Below the pieces are notes generated by a model, which was given only the letters and a program-made list of their open reading frames with translations, was not told where the DNA came from and did not search any database. 64,000 bases of DNA, from NCBI RefSeq assembly GCF_014191375.1, contig NZ_JACHWN010000006.1, positions 1 to 64,000 of the forward strand. Reading direction: 5' to 3'. The position numbers and the translations under genes are program-made. This DNA comes from Mesorhizobium sp. RMAD-H1. Its GTDB lineage: Bacteria; Pseudomonadota; Alphaproteobacteria; Rhizobiales; Rhizobiaceae. Of the stretch, positions 61,602 to 64,000 are shown one piece after another (position 1 is the stretch's first letter; each line of letters starts with the position of its first letter).

Positions 61602-62351
61602 ATGAAGGGACTTACCGCCTATGTCGTCGACGGACATGAACTGCGCATCCGGCCAGCACCGGTCGAGCGGGAATGGATGGACGATACCGATCAGCGGTTT
61701 GCTTATCGCTGTCTGCCATTGAACATAGCCAATGCCCATGGCTGGGAAATCTTATGCACGACCGCGTTTTCCGCGATTTGGGACGGCCGCCCGAGCCTTG
61801 ATGCGGTTCGCATCAAATCGAGCGCGTCCGGAGGGGCACTTCAGGCAATCAGCCATTTCGGCAGCGGGACGCTGACCTTCCATGTCCCGTGTCTTTTCCG
61901 GACCGAGCCGGGTATCGAACTCTTCGTGACGGGGCCGCTGAACCGGCCGAAGGACGCGATCGCACCTCTGTCCGGGATCGTGGAAACCGACTGGTCGCCC
62001 TATACTTTCACCATGAACTGGAAATTCACCCGGCCGAACCACAGGGTGCATTTCGAGATAGACGAACCGTTCTGCCACATATTTCCCCTGCAGCGGGGCA
62101 GCCTTGAAAGCCTGATGCCGGACATCCGCCGACTTTCCGATGAGCCTGACCTCGAGCAAGAATTCAGGAAATGGTCGGAGAGCCGCAGTGTCTTCAATGC
62201 CGATCTGGGGAATGCCGGTTCGAAAGCCGCCAAGGACAAGTGGCAGAAGGCATATTTCAAGGGTATGCACCCTTCGGGTGCGCTCGCTGCCGAGAAGCAT
62301 CGAAGCCGGCTGCGATTGCGACCGTTCAAGATATTTCCATCGCAAGACTAA
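61602..62351 (+). CDS. DUF6065 family protein
   Basis: The 249-residue soluble protein contains RFAYRCLPLNIANAHGWEIL and the FTMNWKFTRPNHRVHFE block with FCHIFPLQRG, features of DUF6065, a family of unknown function in proteobacteria. The conserved His and Cys residues in HGWEILC and PFCHIFP may be functional. It follows the autotransporter gene by nine bases and is probably co-transcribed with it. Confidence 0.75.
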   Translation: MKGLTAYVVDGHELRIRPAPVEREWMDDTDQRFAYRCLPLNIANAHGWEILCTTAFSAIWDGRPSLDAVRIKSSASGGALQAISHFGSGTLTFHVPCLFRTEPGIELFVTGPLNRPKDAIAPLSGIVETDWSPYTFTMNWKFTRPNHRVHFEIDEPFCHIFPLQRGSLESLMPDIRRLSDEPDLEQEFRKWSESRSVFNADLGNAGSKAAKDKWQKAYFKGMHPSGALAAEKHRSRLRLRPFKIFPSQD

Positions 62352-62508
62352 TTGCCATCGGCGGCGAGCTGATGCCGGCGTCCAAAAAGAGACGCAGAGC
62401 GCAGTATCGGGATTCTCAGCTAATTTCTTCCGGCATATCGGAAGATAGACTGTATTTCGGGCAACTGGGCACGTTGCTTTCCATCATGTTCCAACACAGG
62501 TGGTACTC

Positions 62509-63024
62509 ATGTCCAACCTCATTGTCATTGTATATCCGACCGAAGCGAAGGCCGAAGAAGTGCGCAACAAGCTTTTCGGCCTGCAGAGAGAATACCTCAT
62601 CAGCCTCGGCGATGCCGTGATCGCAACCAGAACCGAGGCCGGAAAGGTGAAGCTGAACCAGATCGTCAACACCACCGCTTCCGGCGCGGCCCAGGGCAGC
62701 TTCTGGGGACTGCTCATCGGTCTTTTGTTCCTCAATCCGCTGATCGGGGTTGCGCTGGGCGCAGCTTCCGGCGCGATCGCCGGAGCACTGACCGATGTCG
62801 GCATCAACGACACCTTCATGAAGGAGCTTTCGGCAAACCTGGAGCCGGGCAAAGGCGCCCTGTTCCTGCTTGTTCAGGATATGACGGCGGACAAGGTCCT
62901 GAAGGAAATCGAAGGATATGGCGGCACGGTACTCCGGACGTCGCTCGATGAGAGCAAGGAACAGGTTCTGCGCGATGCACTCGGCCGGGCGTCCGCCCAA
63001 GCGGAGGCGCCGGCAGCCTCGTGA
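62509..63024 (+). CDS. DUF1269 family membrane-associated protein
   Basis: The 171-residue protein starts MSNLIVIVYPTEAKAEEVRN, has a Gly-rich hydrophobic hairpin (GSFWGLLIGLLFLNPLIGVALGAASGAIAG) with glycine-zipper character, and ends KVLKEIEGYGGTVLRTSL. This is the DUF1269 layout, seen in stress-linked inner-membrane proteins. It starts at ATG 62509 after AGGTGG. No close operon partner is certain; the small membrane protein gene follows after 33 bases. Confidence 0.88.
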   Translation: MSNLIVIVYPTEAKAEEVRNKLFGLQREYLISLGDAVIATRTEAGKVKLNQIVNTTASGAAQGSFWGLLIGLLFLNPLIGVALGAASGAIAGALTDVGINDTFMKELSANLEPGKGALFLLVQDMTADKVLKEIEGYGGTVLRTSLDESKEQVLRDALGRASAQAEAPAAS

Positions 63025-63057
63025 GGACCCCGGAGAAAACCTGCAGGCCCGGTGACG

Positions 63058-63372
63058 ATGCTTGAGTTCTCCGGCGCAATAGTGCTGGCCATCCAATTCC
63101 TTTTTGGCGCTGCCGTAGGAATTGCGCTTGGCCGCCAGGTTCACAGTTTCAGCTGGGGCCGGATGGCCGATGGCCTGATCGGCGGCATCGGAGGCCTGCT
63201 CTTTGTATGGCCTTCCCCGCGCATTCCGGGCGTCGGGCGCTTTATCGGTCATCTCGCAGATGGCCTCACGCCGACCATGGTGATCGGAGCCGCAATAGCA
63301 GGACTGTTGGGTGGCCTGGTCCTGATCCTGCTGGCCGGCTTTATCAGGGTCCTCATGAGGGGACGGCAGTAG
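63058..63372 (+). CDS. Small integral membrane protein, 104 residues
   Basis: It has three predicted membrane segments: an N-terminal helix with LEFSGAIVLAIQFLFGAAVG, a Gly-rich middle one and the last with IGAAIAGLLGGLVLILLAGF. It ends Arg-rich (RVLMRGRQ). I do not recognise the family; the size and Gly pattern recall transglycosylase-associated (GlsB-like) proteins, without proof. A GTG at 63052 is an alternative start. Confidence 0.65.
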   Translation: MLEFSGAIVLAIQFLFGAAVGIALGRQVHSFSWGRMADGLIGGIGGLLFVWPSPRIPGVGRFIGHLADGLTPTMVIGAAIAGLLGGLVLILLAGFIRVLMRGRQ

Positions 63373-63396
63373 CTTCACAGGAAGGGAGGACATACG

Positions 63397-63777
63397 ATGT
63401 CAACCGGTGCTGGTCAGTTGCTCGCTTTCGTTTTCATCCTCGGCGCGGCGTCCGCCTGCACCGTCGCCCCCGACCACCGTCCGGTTCCAGGACGCACCAC
63501 GGCGTGTACCTTCGAGAATGCACCGGTTTGCGCGCGGCGCGGTAACCAGTTGCGGACCTTCACCAATGCCTGCCTGGCCCAGTCGAAGGGTTTCCAGGTC
63601 GTCCGCAGAGGGCCGTGCCGCACAAGCGCTGGGCCGGTCTGGAACCGGCCGGCCGCCTGTACACGCGAATTCGCGCCGGTCTGCGCAGTACGAGCCAATG
63701 TCAGGCGGACGTTCGACAACAGCTGCCTCGCACGCGCGAGCGGGTTCCGCCCAGTGCGTCCAGGACGCTGCCGCTGA
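63397..63777 (+). CDS. Secreted protein with two Kazal-like domains
   Basis: The 126-residue protein begins with a signal or lipoprotein-like segment (LLAFVFILGAASACTVAP). Two tandem repeats of about 38 residues follow, each with a Kazal pattern of four cysteines: ACTFENAPVCARRGN...TFTNACLAQSKGF...GPC and ACTREFAPVCAVRAN...TFDNSCLARASGF...GRC. Kazal domains inhibit serine proteases. A GGAGG lies upstream (GGGAGG at about 63383). A role in protection from host or own proteases is an inference. Confidence 0.8.
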   Translation: MSTGAGQLLAFVFILGAASACTVAPDHRPVPGRTTACTFENAPVCARRGNQLRTFTNACLAQSKGFQVVRRGPCRTSAGPVWNRPAACTREFAPVCAVRANVRRTFDNSCLARASGFRPVRPGRCR

Positions 63778-64000
63778 TATCGCCGGCTGATATGCGCTCT
63801 GGCCTATCAGCGGCCGCCGCTCTGTCGGTTTAAACCCCAGAACGGCCAAACCTTGAATGGGCCGCGACAAGAGACGCAGGCATATCTGGAAAATCTTGGC
63901 CGGGCCGTGGAAGATATTGAGGAATATCCATTTCTCGTATAAAGTTCAATGAGGCGGGAGGCGGCTCTTTTTGCGAGAAAAAAGATGTTGCCGCTTGAAC

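Noticed and set aside
1-64000. tRNA genes or attachment sites at the edges of the mobile element
   Set aside because: No cloverleaf-like or tRNA 3'-end sequence and no long direct repeats were recognised by eye near 1.5 kb or 20.6 kb; no integrase is present to point to one.

Overview
The window looks like the chromosome of a Rhizobiales alphaproteobacterium (Brucella/Ochrobactrum/Mesorhizobium-like). It is GC-rich, uses ATG, GTG and TTG starts behind GGAGG-type ribosome sites, and carries alphaproteobacterial conjugative-element families (DUF736, DUF2840, DUF2285, RepA/AlpA/ParA block), rhizobial-type ABC transporters and a poly-proline autotransporter. The assignment rests on gene content; no rRNA or other phylogenetic marker is present.

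Region 1 (1-1.53 kb): the 3' part of an ATP-dependent DNA ligase gene is cut by an IS3-family (IS407-like) element with perfect 51-bp terminal repeats. It is packed among four 50-bp copies of what look like ends of a related IS.

Region 2 (1.6-20.6 kb): a decaying integrative/conjugative element. Intact-looking genes are a VirD2-type relaxase with a candidate oriT beside it, lytic transglycosylase, DUF736, TraF peptidase, DUF2840, RepA with iterons, AlpA-like regulator, DUF2285, XRE regulator, ssb, DUF2493, Toprim protein and ArdC antirestriction protein. Damaged genes are parA (internal in-frame deletion, Walker lysine lost), a ParB/strawberry-notch fusion made by in-frame deletions, a split DUF6499/DUF2285 gene, an RcnA-type Ni/Co exporter with two frameshifts, a VapBC-type toxin-antitoxin pair with indels, and remnants of IS630, relaxase and ssb. 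No integrase and no T4SS genes are visible.

Region 3 (20.6-31.6 kb): an ArsR/AHSA1 pair, then a minus-strand catabolic operon with a GntR/FadR regulator at its head: peptide/opine-type ABC transporter, Ldh2-type dehydrogenase, D-2-hydroxyacid dehydrogenase and enolase-superfamily enzyme. A palindromic operator lies in front of the operon and a half-site in front of the regulator.

Region 4 (31.9-50.4 kb): a cluster that reads as catabolism of an amine, with histamine or another imidazole compound as the leading hypothesis. One operon holds aspartase, ETF beta, ETF alpha and an APC permease. It diverges from a flavin monooxygenase, a Rid protein and DUF1028. Next come a Liv-type ABC transporter, its binding protein, an aminoaldehyde dehydrogenase, a LysR regulator, a trimethylamine-dehydrogenase-family enzyme whose substrate residues (Gln60, Trp, Asp) resemble histamine dehydrogenase, and an M20 deacylase. 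The chain amine to aldehyde to acid to ring opening to aspartate to fumarate, with electrons passed to ETF, would account for most of these genes.

Region 5 (50.5-58.2 kb): a divergent SDR/HxlR pair, then a Tat-exported molybdenum aldehyde oxidoreductase operon (PaoABC-like) bracketed by two paralogous AraC regulators.

Region 6 (58.5-64 kb): a 1029-residue autotransporter with a long proline linker, followed by DUF6065, DUF1269, a small membrane protein and a secreted protein with two Kazal-like domains.
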